A DNA stretch of 64,000 nt from Flavobacteriaceae bacterium (GCA_024743095.1 JANSXF010000001.1:101619-165618); one strand, 5' to 3'; positions 45,060 to 54,393 are shown, counted from the stretch's first letter. A program made the numbers and translations. The notes: generated by a model from the sequence alone, not told the origin.

Positions 45060-45493
45060 TTCAGGAATTTATTTAAGGTGTTGATATATTTCTCCGGACT
45101 GGTCCTGGCCACAAAGCCAGTAGTGCCCAAAATATGTTGGTCCTTGTCCATTACCACCACCAATGGAAAGTATCCCTTGGTATTGTATTTTTCGGCCAAT
45201 GCCTTGTTCTGGTTCATTTTAGCCTCGGGAAGTTGGTTCTGTTTTTTTCTGGGAAAATCGGCATCGTACATTACATAATGCTCCGATGCGTACGTTTTGA
45301 ATTCCTCACTATCAAAAATGTGCCGCTTTAAACGGATACAGGGAGCGCACCAATCTGACCCGGAAAACACCAAGACTATTGGTTTATCCTCAGCAGAGGC
45401 CTTAAGCAGGGCATCATCAAAACTTTCTTGCCATTGTTGTGCCTGAAGCATACCACAGCAAGCAAAAAGTAGTATGTAGATTACGTTTTTCAT
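45056..45493 (-). CDS. Secreted thioredoxin-fold protein
   Basis: The 145-residue protein has a signal peptide (to about residue 18) and a thioredoxin fold with the active-site sequence SDWCAPCIRLKR (CxxC). The fold resembles the DUF899/thioredoxin-like disulphide reductases acting in the periplasm. It sits between the Rieske and apbE genes and overlaps apbE by 4 bp, so it may keep Cys residues of neighbours such as DUF4266 reduced. That role is inference. Confidence 0.88.
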   Translation of the reverse strand: MKNVIYILLFACCGMLQAQQWQESFDDALLKASAEDKPIVLVFSGSDWCAPCIRLKRHIFDSEEFKTYASEHYVMYDADFPRKKQNQLPEAKMNQNKALAEKYNTKGYFPLVVVMDKDQHILGTTGFVARTSPEKYINTLNKFLK

Positions 45494-45513
45494 TTGATTT
45501 GGGATTCAAAAAA

Positions 45514-45954
45514 TTATTCAAAAACCCGTAAAATGGAACCTTCAAGTTCCGTGTTATAAACGGTCAGGGGCCTAGCAGGGGCTCCATCCACTTGGTTGAG
45601 CGGGGTTCCATCCTGATCAAACCTTGAACCGTGGACATCACAATAAAAAATACCGCCACTTTGGTCAACAAAACGTACCTGATCGTAGGATTGATGACTG
45701 CAAACCTGACTTGCTGCCACATACTGGCCCTGCAGATTTCTGGCAATGACCACCAAATTCATTAAAACAAAACCTCCATTTTGGGAAAGATTGGATGCTT
45801 CGGAAGAATCTAGGTCAATTGTAAAATCGATTCCGGTAGGTTGTTCCACCAAGTTTCCGTCAATTTCATCCTTGGAACACCCTTGTAAACAGGGGAATGT
45901 GAGAGCAAAGGCTGCACCTGCCCCCAAACTTCGGAGAAACTCTTTTCTTTCCAT
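45514..45954 (-). CDS. Rieske [2Fe-2S] protein, exported
   Basis: The 146-residue protein holds both Rieske ligand pairs: CSH (in VCSHQSYDQV) and CDVH (in FYCDVHGSRFD), so a [2Fe-2S] cluster with two Cys and two His is expected. The N-terminus RKEFLRSLGAGAAFALTFP then CLQGC is a Tat-like or lipoprotein signal, although only R-K precedes the hydrophobic part. It is the first gene of the ApbE/DUF4266/DUF3570 operon, 20 bp from the thioredoxin-like gene. An electron transfer role at the cell envelope is likely. Confidence 0.88.
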   Translation of the reverse strand: MERKEFLRSLGAGAAFALTFPCLQGCSKDEIDGNLVEQPTGIDFTIDLDSSEASNLSQNGGFVLMNLVVIARNLQGQYVAASQVCSHQSYDQVRFVDQSGGIFYCDVHGSRFDQDGTPLNQVDGAPARPLTVYNTELEGSILRVFE

Positions 45955-46001
45955 AGCGTTAGGTTTATATATTAAAACGCCACTTCGAGAGAAATCGTAT
46001 G

Positions 46002-47180
46002 CTAATAATGAAACTTACCGTATTCGCTTTGGATGGTCAATTTTTTTGTTTCGGATGCTTCCACCCGACCTATGACCTGTGCATCTACGTCGAAACTTTT
46101 GGAGATGGCAATAATTTCCCCTGCAACTTGCTCATCAACATATAGTTCCATTCGATGGCCACAGTTAAACACTTGGTACATTTCTTTCCAATCCGTACCT
46201 GATTGCCCCTGTATCAGTTTGAACAAAGGTGGGACGGGAAACATATTATCCTTGATAATGTGCAGGTTGTCCACAAAATGAAGAATTTTGGTCTGCGCAC
46301 CTCCACTACAATGCACCATCCCATGTATTTCTTCGGATGAATACTGTTCCAGTACTTTTTTTATGATGGGTGCATAGGTTCGCGTTGGCGACAACACCAG
46401 TTTGCCCGCATCAAGTGGCGAATTGACTACCTTATCCGTTAATTTTGTGTGGCCCGAATACACCAATTCTTCTGGCACTGATGCATCAAAACTTTCTGGA
46501 TACTTTTCGGCCAAATATTTGGAAAACACATCATGTCGGGCAGATGTCAAACCATTACTTCCCATTCCACCGTTATATTCGGTTTCGTAACTGGCTTTTC
46601 CAAAGGAGGCAAGGCCAACGATAACGTCACCTGCCTTTATATTGGCGTTGTCGATGACACTTTTTCGTTCCATTCTGGCGATTACTGTGGAATCCACGAT
46701 TATGGTACGTACCAAATCGCCCACATCGGCAGTTTCGCCTCCCGTTGAACGTATGGTGATACCGTGTTCGTCCAAATCGGCAATCAATTCTTCGGTACCA
46801 TTGATAATGGCAGAGACCACCTCACCTGGAATCAAGTTTTTGTTCCGCCCAATAGTGGAAGAAAGCATGATGTCATCCGTGGCCCCCACGCAGATCAGAT
46901 CGTCCACGTTCATGATAAGTGCATCTTGGGCAATCCCCTTCCAAACCGAGATATCACCTGTTTCTTTCCAGTACATATACGCCAAAGATGATTTGGTTCC
47001 TGCACCATCGGCGTGCATTACCAAACAATGGTCCTCGCTACCTGTCAAATAATCGGGTACAATTTTGCAGAACGCTTTAGGGAAAAGCCCTTTATCTATA
47101 TTCTTGATGGCGTTGTGCACATCTTCTTTGGAGGCGGAAACACCTCTTTGCGCATATCTTTTACTGGTATCCGATGACAT
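46002..47180 (-). CDS. purM: Phosphoribosylformylglycinamidine cyclo-ligase (AIR synthase)
   Basis: The 392-residue protein has the AIRS/PurM fold with HADGAGTKSSLAYMYW, MNVDDLICVGA and TGGETADVGDLV in the N-terminal half, and VHCSGGAQTK in the C-terminal half. It makes aminoimidazole ribonucleotide in purine synthesis. It is some 40 residues longer than E. coli PurM, as is usual in Bacteroidota. It lies between the Rieske operon and glnN on the minus strand; the gap is 82 bp upstream. Confidence 0.9.
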   Translation of the reverse strand: MSSDTSKRYAQRGVSASKEDVHNAIKNIDKGLFPKAFCKIVPDYLTGSEDHCLVMHADGAGTKSSLAYMYWKETGDISVWKGIAQDALIMNVDDLICVGATDDIMLSSTIGRNKNLIPGEVVSAIINGTEELIADLDEHGITIRSTGGETADVGDLVRTIIVDSTVIARMERKSVIDNANIKAGDVIVGLASFGKASYETEYNGGMGSNGLTSARHDVFSKYLAEKYPESFDASVPEELVYSGHTKLTDKVVNSPLDAGKLVLSPTRTYAPIIKKVLEQYSSEEIHGMVHCSGGAQTKILHFVDNLHIIKDNMFPVPPLFKLIQGQSGTDWKEMYQVFNCGHRMELYVDEQVAGEIIAISKSFDVDAQVIGRVEASETKKLTIQSEYGKFHY

Positions 47181-47262
47181 ATGAAAGGTTTGGGCAAAAA
47201 TAACGGAAAGCCATCAAACTATTGACATGCTTTCCGTCTCTTTTCAATTTTTCCGGATGGTT

Positions 47263-49455
47263 CTATTTTGAAAACAGCATTTCACGATATTTGGTAAACG
47301 GCCAGAATTCATCTGCTATAAGTTTCTCCAAAGTATCCGAATGTTCTCGTATCTTCTCGAAATAAAGCCTTACATTATTACTATATGCCTGGGCCTTTTT
47401 ATCCACTACGGACATGCCATTGGCCCTTTTACGGGCATCGGCCATTTGATCGGTCAATCTTTTGATTTCCACAATATGCTCGCCTATCTGTTCCAAAATA
47501 TTCAATTGGCCCTCGGCAACTTTTTTGTGTGCCGCCCCATAGACTTCTTTGAGCCCACTGATGTTTTCCAGCAATAAGTTTTGATATTTGACGGCAGCAG
47601 GGATAATGTGATTGTATACCATCTCCCCAAGTACACGACCCTCTATTTGGATATGAAAAATATAGGCTCCCAGTTCCACTTCTTTGTGGGCCTTGAGCTC
47701 CACTTCGTTCATCACATCCATCTGCTTGAAGAGCTCATAGCTTTCTTTTGATGTGAAAACTTGAAGTGCCTCCGGCGTATTTTTGTTGAAGCTCAACTTT
47801 CTTCTCCTTGCTTCTTCTTGCCATTCAATCCCGTAACCATCACCCTCAAAACGAATGCGCTTGGAGGTTTTGATGTATTCCCGGAGTACATTGAATACCG
47901 CTTCGTCCTTTTTCAGGTTTTTCTTGTCTATCAAAGCATCGACTTCCTTTTTAAAGTCGGTCAACTGTTTGGCCATAATGGTATTGAGTATGGTCATCGG
48001 CTTGGCACAGTTCATCTTGGCGCCCACGCCCCGCATCTCAAACTTATTGCCTGTAAAGGCAAATGGCGATGTTCTGTTTCTGTCTGTATTGTCCAATAGG
48101 ATTTCGGGAATCTTCCCTACAACATTCAGCTTGAGCTCTGTTTTTTCCTGAGGGGACAGTTTTCCTTTGGAAACACCTTCCAACTCATCGAGTACATCGC
48201 TCAATTGTTTACCTATAAATATGGAAATGATGGGCGGCGGTGCCTCATTGGCTCCCAATCGATGATCGTTGCTTGCAGAAGCTATGGAAGCTCTTAGCAA
48301 TTCTTCATACGTATCCACCGCTTTGATGGTATTCACGAAAAATGTCAAAAACTGCAAGTTTTTCATGGGCGTTGTTCCCGGACTCAACAAGTTGACTCCC
48401 GTATCGGTCGCCAACGACCAGTTGTTGTGCTTGCCCGAGCCATTGATACCTGCAAATGGCTTTTCATGGAACAAGACGGAGAAATTATATTTGTCCGCAA
48501 TCTCTTCCATTACATCCATCAGCAGCAAGTTATGGTCCACCGATAGATTGGCTTCTTCGAATACCGGAGCCAGTTCAAATTGATTGGGCGCTACCTCGTT
48601 ATGACGGGTTTTTACCGGGATTCCGAGTTTGGTGCACTCCTTTTCCAGTTCGCTCATAAAACCAAGTACCCTTGCTGGAATCACCCCAAAATAGTGGTCG
48701 TCCAATTGTTGGCCTTTGGCCGAAAAGCTTCCCACTAAGGTCCGCCCGGTCACGGAAAGGTCCAATCGTGAATTGACCAAAGCTTTGTCTATCAAAAAAT
48801 ACTCTTGTTCCCATCCTAATGTGGCATGTACTTTTCGCACGTTTTTATCAAAATATTGCGCCACTCCGGTCGCAGCCTGATCAACGGCCTGCAAAGCCCT
48901 AAGCAGAGGTGCTTTATTATCCAACGCTTCGCCCGTATAAGCTACAAATATGGTAGGTATACATAGTGTGGTCTTATAAATAAATGCCGGCGAAGTAGGA
49001 TCCCAGGCGGTATATCCACGGGCCTCGAAGGTATTTCGGATTCCTCCGCTCGGAAAGCTGGAGGCATCGGGTTCCTGCTGTACCAATTGTGCCCCGCCAA
49101 ACTTTTCCATAGCCTTGCCGTTGGGAAGGATGTCAAAAAATGCATCGTGCTTCTCCGCTGTGGCTCCAGTTAGGGGCTGAAACCAATGTGTATAGTGCGT
49201 AGCCCCCATGGAAAGCGCCCAAGCCTTCATGCCTTCTGCAACTTGGTCGGCAATCTTTCGGTCTATTTTGGTTCCTTGAAAAATGGCTGACTTTACTTTA
49301 TCAAACGCTTCGGCTGTAAGAAATTGAAGCATCTTTTCTTCATTGAAAACATTTTTCCCGAACAGGTCCGATCTTTTGCCAGTTTCATCGATGTTGGCAT
49401 GCTCCCTGTTTCGGCTTTCGGCCAGAGCTTGGAATCTTATTTTTGGCATATTCAA
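47263..49455 (-). CDS. glnN: Type III glutamine synthetase
   Basis: The 730-residue protein is a GSIII: about twice the length of GSI-type enzymes, with TRHNEVAPNQFELAPVFEEA, GINGSGKHNNWSL and NRTSPFAFTGNKFEMRGVGA, the ATP and metal-binding regions of the family. It makes glutamine from glutamate, ammonium and ATP. It is divergent from a type II glutamine synthetase, with about 200 bp of shared control region. GSIII is typical of Bacteroidota and cyanobacteria. Confidence 0.96.
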   Translation of the reverse strand: MNMPKIRFQALAESRNREHANIDETGKRSDLFGKNVFNEEKMLQFLTAEAFDKVKSAIFQGTKIDRKIADQVAEGMKAWALSMGATHYTHWFQPLTGATAEKHDAFFDILPNGKAMEKFGGAQLVQQEPDASSFPSGGIRNTFEARGYTAWDPTSPAFIYKTTLCIPTIFVAYTGEALDNKAPLLRALQAVDQAATGVAQYFDKNVRKVHATLGWEQEYFLIDKALVNSRLDLSVTGRTLVGSFSAKGQQLDDHYFGVIPARVLGFMSELEKECTKLGIPVKTRHNEVAPNQFELAPVFEEANLSVDHNLLLMDVMEEIADKYNFSVLFHEKPFAGINGSGKHNNWSLATDTGVNLLSPGTTPMKNLQFLTFFVNTIKAVDTYEELLRASIASASNDHRLGANEAPPPIISIFIGKQLSDVLDELEGVSKGKLSPQEKTELKLNVVGKIPEILLDNTDRNRTSPFAFTGNKFEMRGVGAKMNCAKPMTILNTIMAKQLTDFKKEVDALIDKKNLKKDEAVFNVLREYIKTSKRIRFEGDGYGIEWQEEARRRKLSFNKNTPEALQVFTSKESYELFKQMDVMNEVELKAHKEVELGAYIFHIQIEGRVLGEMVYNHIIPAAVKYQNLLLENISGLKEVYGAAHKKVAEGQLNILEQIGEHIVEIKRLTDQMADARKRANGMSVVDKKAQAYSNNVRLYFEKIREHSDTLEKLIADEFWPFTKYREMLFSK

Positions 49456-49660
49456 TAATTTTTAATTTTCAAATCTACAATTAAGAATTTAATAATATAT
49501 AGTGCAAAAATTACTTTTTTTTCATTCAACCCTAATCAAAACAGGGGTAATATAAATAATAGGAGCAACTTTGTGATTTTACCCCCGCAAAACATTGATA
49601 ATTAAATGAAAAAACTATTTTTGTTAATCATAAAATTGAGAACGATTAACTACCAGAATT

Positions 49661-50671
49661 ATGAGCAAATCTAAATTAGAGTATCTATGGTTGGATGGTT
49701 ATGAGCCAACAGCCAACATTAGAAGCAAGACTAGAATTGAAGAAGATTTTAGCGGTAAATTGGAAGACTGCCCTATGTGGTCCTTCGATGGTTCTTCTAC
49801 CAAACAAGCTGAAGGTGGTTCCTCTGACTGCCTATTGAAGCCTGTTGCCATTTACCCTGATCCTGCAAGAAGAAATGGTTATTTGGTAATGACCGAGGTG
49901 TTGAACCCCGATGGAACTCCACACGAGAGCAACTCCAGAGCTACTATCGATGACGAAGATGATGACTTCTGGTTTGGATTTGAGCAGGAATACTTTATCA
50001 TGGACACAGCAACCCAGCTGCCATTGGGCTTCCCTGTTGGAGGTTATCCAGGTCCACAAGGATTATATTACTGTTCCGTTGGCGGAAGAAACACTTGGGG
50101 AAGAGATCTTGTTGAGGAGCATGCCGACCTTTGTTTGGACGCCGGTCTTCAATTTGAAGGCATCAACCAAGAGGTTGCTGCCGGACAGTGGGAATTCCAA
50201 TTGTTCGCCAAAGGTGCCAAAAAAGCAGGTGATGAAATTTGGGTCGCCCGTTACATGCTACAAAGATTGACCGAGAGCTACGGATACTACATCGAGTACC
50301 ACCCAAAACCCATCAAAGGTGATTGGAACGGTTCCGGTATGCACGCCAACTTCTCCAACGAAATCTTGAGAACCTGTGGTTCCAAAGAGACTTACGAGAA
50401 AATATGTGAAGCTTTCCGTCCCGTAACCAAAGAGCACATCGCAGTTTACGGTGAGTACAATGATGAGCGATTGACAGGTAAGCACGAAACTGCTTCCATC
50501 TCCGATTTCAGCTATGGTGTATCTGATAGAGGTGCATCCATCAGAATTCCTATTTTGACCGTAGAAAAAGGTTGGAAAGGATGGTTGGAGGACAGAAGAC
50601 CTGCTTCCAATGCTGATCCTTACAAAGTTGCAGCCGTTATCGTGAAAACGGTAAAATCTGCAAAAGTGTAA
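49661..50671 (+). CDS. Type II (eukaryotic-type) glutamine synthetase
   Basis: The 336-residue protein fits GSII: MWSFDGSSTKQAEGGSSDCL, GFEQEYFIM, EGINQEVAAGQWEFQLF, GDWNGSGMHANFS and RGASIRIPI in order. GSII is decameric in eukaryotes and some bacteria. It is divergent from glnN, so the genome holds two unrelated glutamine synthetases side by side. A terminator follows at 50711. The control region (49456-49660) should respond to nitrogen supply; no site is recognised. Confidence 0.95.
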   Translation: MSKSKLEYLWLDGYEPTANIRSKTRIEEDFSGKLEDCPMWSFDGSSTKQAEGGSSDCLLKPVAIYPDPARRNGYLVMTEVLNPDGTPHESNSRATIDDEDDDFWFGFEQEYFIMDTATQLPLGFPVGGYPGPQGLYYCSVGGRNTWGRDLVEEHADLCLDAGLQFEGINQEVAAGQWEFQLFAKGAKKAGDEIWVARYMLQRLTESYGYYIEYHPKPIKGDWNGSGMHANFSNEILRTCGSKETYEKICEAFRPVTKEHIAVYGEYNDERLTGKHETASISDFSYGVSDRGASIRIPILTVEKGWKGWLEDRRPASNADPYKVAAVIVKTVKSAKV

Positions 50672-50710
50672 TAAACACGTATATAAATTAGTTGTTGATT
50701 ATAGATGAAG

Positions 50711-50738
50711 ACCGTCCCGCTCTTTGGGGCGGTTTTTA
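50711..50738 (+). terminator. Terminator after the GSII gene
   Basis: ACCGTCCC (50711-50718) pairs with GGGGCGGT (50726-50733) with one G-U pair, followed by TTTTTATT. It also sits at the end of the convergent antiporter gene. Confidence 0.75.
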
Positions 50739-51674
50739 TTTTATGGTAAAATAGATGAACGTGGCATAAAAAGCCAAAAGAATCAATCCGTCCCTCCACC
50801 CCAATCGCAATCCCTTAGGAAAGAAAACCAAAGGAAGTACCAGAAAAGATATTCCCAACATCCAAAAAATATCACTGGACAACAGACCATCATCCATAAC
50901 CGTAACCGGAGTAATAATTGAGGTTATACCCAGTACGGCCAAGAGGTTAAAAATGTTGGAACCTATCAAGTTTCCAAGAGATATTGCCTTCTCCTTTTTT
51001 AGTACTGCAATTACCGATGCCGCCAATTCCGGAACGCTGGTACCTATGGAGACTATTGTAATACCGATTACTCGGTCGCTCACACCAAATGAGGATGCCA
51101 ATCCTACGGAGCCGTCTATCAATAATTCCGAACCTCCCCAGAGCGCCGTTCCCCCTATTCCCAAAAACAGTACAATCTTATATAGGGGCAAGGGTACATC
51201 ATCCTCGGGCATCTCGTCCACAACAGCTGTTTTCTGAAACCTTAAAAGGTATACCAAGAACACAAATAGAAAGGATACCAAAACAATCCCTTCGTATTGT
51301 TGAAGTTCTCCATCAAAATATATGAAACCGCCAAAGAGCAAAGAAGCAAGCATCATAACAGGCCAGTCGGTGGCGTAAAAGCTCTTTCTAACATCTATAC
51401 TCCCCATAATCACCGTAATGGCCAAAACCAGTCCCAAATTGGCAATATTGGAACCGACCACATTCCCTAGTGCAAGGTCGGGAAAACCATCAAGAGCAGC
51501 TTTTATACTAACTATGAGTTCCGGTGCTGAGGTGGCAAAGGAAACCACCGTCATACCTATGACAATTTTGGGAATATTCAACCTAAGGGATAATGCCACC
51601 GCCGATTTCAACAACCAATTTCCTCCTGCGATCAAGAGGACCAACCCCAAAACAATAAAAAGTAGATTTCCCAA
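50736..51674 (-). CDS. Calcium/sodium antiporter (CaCA family)
   Basis: The 312-residue protein has about ten membrane spans and two inverted alpha-repeats with TSAPELIVS/GNVVGSNIANLGL and TSVPELAAS/GNLIGSNIFNLLAV. These GxxSxP-E and GNxxGSN signatures define the YrbG-like K+-independent Ca2+/Na+ exchangers. It is the usual length. It lies between the GSII terminator and the BlaI-type operon with a divergent promoter region. Confidence 0.93.
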   Translation of the reverse strand: MGNLLFIVLGLVLLIAGGNWLLKSAVALSLRLNIPKIVIGMTVVSFATSAPELIVSIKAALDGFPDLALGNVVGSNIANLGLVLAITVIMGSIDVRKSFYATDWPVMMLASLLFGGFIYFDGELQQYEGIVLVSFLFVFLVYLLRFQKTAVVDEMPEDDVPLPLYKIVLFLGIGGTALWGGSELLIDGSVGLASSFGVSDRVIGITIVSIGTSVPELAASVIAVLKKEKAISLGNLIGSNIFNLLAVLGITSIITPVTVMDDGLLSSDIFWMLGISFLVLPLVFFPKGLRLGWRDGLILLAFYATFIYFTIK

Positions 51675-51740
51675 AAAGTAATTTTTCGGGCAAAGATAAG
51701 GGAAGAAACCTGCAATCAGGAAAGTTCGTTCAAAAATAAA

Positions 51741-51796
51741 AACTATAAAAATAGTTAATAAACTACAAATATAGTTGTTTAACTAGAATATTAGTA
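51741..51796 (+). promoter_or_regulatory. Three phased BlaI-type operator copies
   Basis: AACTATAAAAATAGTT (51741-51756), AACTACAAATATAGTT (51761-51776) and a degraded AACTAGAATATTAGTA (51781-51796) start exactly 20 bp apart, two helical turns. The second overlaps the -33 box and the third fills the promoter spacer. Such spaced dyads are suited to dimers of the BlaI-type repressor encoded next. Confidence 0.75.
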
Positions 51797-51805
51797 TTAC
51801 GTTTG
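51775..51805 (+). promoter_or_regulatory. Promoter of the BlaI-M56 operon
   Basis: TTG (51775-51777), a 20-bp spacer and TACGTTTG (51798-51805) fit the Bacteroidota consensus. It is covered by the operator copies, so repression by steric block is expected. Confidence 0.7.
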
Positions 51806-51825
51806 AACCAGACAATTACAACATC

Positions 51826-52185
51826 ATGCAAAAATTGACCAATAAGGAAGAGGAGATCATGAAAATCCTTTGGGACCTCAAAAAGGCTTTTGTCAAAGAA
51901 ATTCTAGGAGAGATCCAAGGTGAAAGACCACATTACAACACCCTATCCACCATTGTACGGAACTTACAGGAGAAAGGATTCGTCGACTATGAAGCCTTTG
52001 GCAACACGCATAGATACTTTCCTATTGTAAGCAAGGAGGAATACCGTAAAAAATATGTGAACGCTGCCATTGCGGATTATTACAACGATTCTTTTAAAAG
52101 TTTGGTCTCCCACTTTGCACAGGAGGAGAAAATATCCATTTCGGAACTCAAAGAAATCATTGATCTAATAGAAAAGAAGAAATAA
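51826..52185 (+). CDS. BlaI/MecI-family transcriptional repressor
   Basis: The 119-residue protein has a winged helix (LTNKEEEIMKILWDLKKAFV, then LSTIVRNLQEKGFVDYEAFG) and a C-terminal dimer helix. In the studied BlaI/MecI systems the repressor is cut when an M56 membrane sensor is activated. Here the gene overlaps its M56 partner (TAATG, 52183-52187). Three dyad operators lie in front of the pair. The regulated targets may be just this operon. Confidence 0.93.
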   Translation: MQKLTNKEEEIMKILWDLKKAFVKEILGEIQGERPHYNTLSTIVRNLQEKGFVDYEAFGNTHRYFPIVSKEEYRKKYVNAAIADYYNDSFKSLVSHFAQEEKISISELKEIIDLIEKKK

Positions 52186-53957
52186 TGGAACCTATTTTCA
52201 TGTACTTTTTACAATCCGTTCTTATCTCCGGAGGTTTTTTGGCAGTATACCATATTTTTTTAAAACGAGACACCCTATTTAAAGAAAACAGGCTGTTCCT
52301 GCTATCGGGATTGGCATTGGCCTTTCTGTTTCCGTTGATCAAAATCCGAAGGACCATAGTGATCGATACCCCTGTAATCGTTAAAAAAGGAGAACAATTG
52401 TCCCAAGTAGCCAAAGCGACAACCGACAACGGTTGGTACACGCCAGAGAACATTCTTCTTACGTTGTATATCGTGGTCAGCACTTTCTTGATGACAAAGT
52501 TTATTTTGAAATTGACTTCCTTAAAACGATTGGCCAAAAACGCCCACAAGAGAAGGGAAAAGCCTTTTATGCACTTGGAAACAGAAAAGAAAATCTCCCC
52601 TTTCTCTTTTTTCAACTACATATTTTACAACCCAAGACTTTTTAAGCCCGACGAACTCCATGCGGTCCTGGAGCACGAAAAGGTGCATGCCCGGCAGTTC
52701 CACACCTTGGATATTTTGTTTTTGGAACTGCTAAAAATCTTTTTCTGGTTCAATCCCATACTATGGTTGTACAAAAGCGCAGTAAAACAAAATCTGGAGT
52801 ATTTGGCAGACCACTTTGCCATAGCCCGAGCAGGGAACAAAATATCCTACCAATACCTAATGCTAAAACAGGTGGTGGACACACAAGAATACACTTTAGC
52901 CAATTCATTTTATAATTCATTAATCAAAAAACGAATAGTCATGTTAAATCAAAATCAATCAAGAAAAGTAAATGTTCTTAAAACTTTGGTCATCCTACCG
53001 CTACTAGGTTTGTTCTTGGTAAGCTTCAGCATTGAGGAAAATTACCTTTACAAAGATTCGGACAGTGTTGAAAGCATTATGGACGGCAAAACTGCCAAGG
53101 ATGGCAAAGTGGTCGAGTTGACCATCTATAAAAACACTACTGATATAGAACTGGATGACATTACAAAAGATTTATCCAATGAGGGAATAGATTTTAGCTA
53201 CACCGCCGTTAGAAATGATGACAAAGAAATTATTGAGATTTCGCTGCATTTGAGCGGAAAAAATGATGAGGGCAAAAAAGTAAGTGGGAATTACACCAGT
53301 AATTCCGATGGTCCAATCGGCCCCATTACGGTTATTTATGATAGCGAAAGCAATACCGTTTCCTTTTGGAATGCAAGCAAGGATAAAAATGTAAGCATTC
53401 GGAAAATAAAGGGAAAAGGGGGCTTGACCGTCGACGAGGATTCCGAAATTATCGTTAAGGAAAAAGGGGGGAAAAGGGTCGTAATAGTTGATGGTAAGGA
53501 ACTGAGCGGCGAAGAGGTCAAAAAAATACATATTGAGGAAGGCTCTTCCATTCACGTAACCTCAGATGATAACGAAGACATTAAGCATGTTACCATAAGA
53601 AAGATTGAAAAGAAGGGCAAAGGCAAGAATTTGACCATTATTGACACGGACAATGATGAGAAGGTATATGTAAAAAGAAACAAGAACGTAATGATTATTA
53701 AAGATTCCGATGCCGACAAGGATATTGATGTAATCAGTGGAGATGACCACTCAAGCTTCTTTTTTATAGACAATGATGGTAAAGACGAACCTTTGTACTA
53801 TGTAGATGGCAAAAAAGCTAAGGCAAAGGACATCAGAGAAATTGACCCTAACAACATTGAACGTATGGATGTACTAAAAGGCAATGGGGCAATTGAGAAA
53901 TACGGTAAAAAAGCCAAAAATGGAGTCGTGGAGATAACTACCAAAAAAGGTAAATGA
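52185..53957 (+). CDS. M56-family sensor peptidase with TonB-plug-like C-terminus
   Basis: The 590-residue protein has about four N-terminal membrane spans (about 10-25, 37-55, 90-110 and 266-283) and a BlaR1-type zinc peptidase site HEKVH (164-168) with EYLADHFA downstream. The periplasmic part has no penicillin-binding domain. It is rich in charged beta-like repeats (DDNEDIKHVTIRKIEKKGKG). The final 60 residues (YYVDGKKAKAKDIREIDPNN and ERMDVLKGNGAIEKYGKKAK) resemble the TonB receptor plug, as in other Bacteroidota M56 proteins. The signal sensed is unknown. Confidence 0.88.
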   Translation: MEPIFMYFLQSVLISGGFLAVYHIFLKRDTLFKENRLFLLSGLALAFLFPLIKIRRTIVIDTPVIVKKGEQLSQVAKATTDNGWYTPENILLTLYIVVSTFLMTKFILKLTSLKRLAKNAHKRREKPFMHLETEKKISPFSFFNYIFYNPRLFKPDELHAVLEHEKVHARQFHTLDILFLELLKIFFWFNPILWLYKSAVKQNLEYLADHFAIARAGNKISYQYLMLKQVVDTQEYTLANSFYNSLIKKRIVMLNQNQSRKVNVLKTLVILPLLGLFLVSFSIEENYLYKDSDSVESIMDGKTAKDGKVVELTIYKNTTDIELDDITKDLSNEGIDFSYTAVRNDDKEIIEISLHLSGKNDEGKKVSGNYTSNSDGPIGPITVIYDSESNTVSFWNASKDKNVSIRKIKGKGGLTVDEDSEIIVKEKGGKRVVIVDGKELSGEEVKKIHIEEGSSIHVTSDDNEDIKHVTIRKIEKKGKGKNLTIIDTDNDEKVYVKRNKNVMIIKDSDADKDIDVISGDDHSSFFFIDNDGKDEPLYYVDGKKAKAKDIREIDPNNIERMDVLKGNGAIEKYGKKAKNGVVEITTKKGK

Positions 53958-53989
53958 TTACAGTATAATCATTTTTTGAATAGTCAAGG

Positions 53990-54017
53990 GAACCGTCTTT
54001 TAAGGCGGTTCTTTTTT
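53990..54017 (+). terminator. Terminator after the M56 gene
   Basis: GAACCG (53990-53995) pairs with CGGTTC (54006-54011), extended inside by U-G and C-G pairs, followed by TTTTTT. Confidence 0.85.
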
Positions 54018-54327
54018 GTATGCCTAAACGAAAACCCAAAAAAGTGACCATTTTAAAACGAAATCTCCCTAGGTTTTCAAACAACATCCTAAAAAGCTCC
54101 TACAATTCTTACATTATTATACTTAAAACATAAATATAATTACATTTTAAAACTTTTTTCAAGAGAATATATTTCAGTTGTAGCAGCAATTCGTTTTTAA
54201 GGATACAACCTCGTATTCAATTGTATTATTTATCGTCTAATTGCTTGGAACCATGACTTCTATCATTCTATATTCGAAGAAACAACAATAGAATAATTGT
54301 TTTTTCAAACCTAAAATCAATCAAAAA

Positions 54328-54393
54328 ATGATAGCAATTGTAAAGTTTTTCATCACACTTCTTGTGCAACTCTTAACGGTCATATTTATATAG
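54328..54393 (+). CDS. 21-residue hydrophobic peptide ORF (uncertain)
   Basis: The ORF MIAIVKFFITLLVQLLTVIFI is one unbroken membrane helix with a single Lys and Gln, of the size of type I toxins and small regulatory membrane peptides. It has A-rich sequence before its ATG. There is no homology evidence I can call on, and short ORFs of this kind arise by chance in AT-rich DNA. Confidence 0.3.
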   Translation: MIAIVKFFITLLVQLLTVIFI

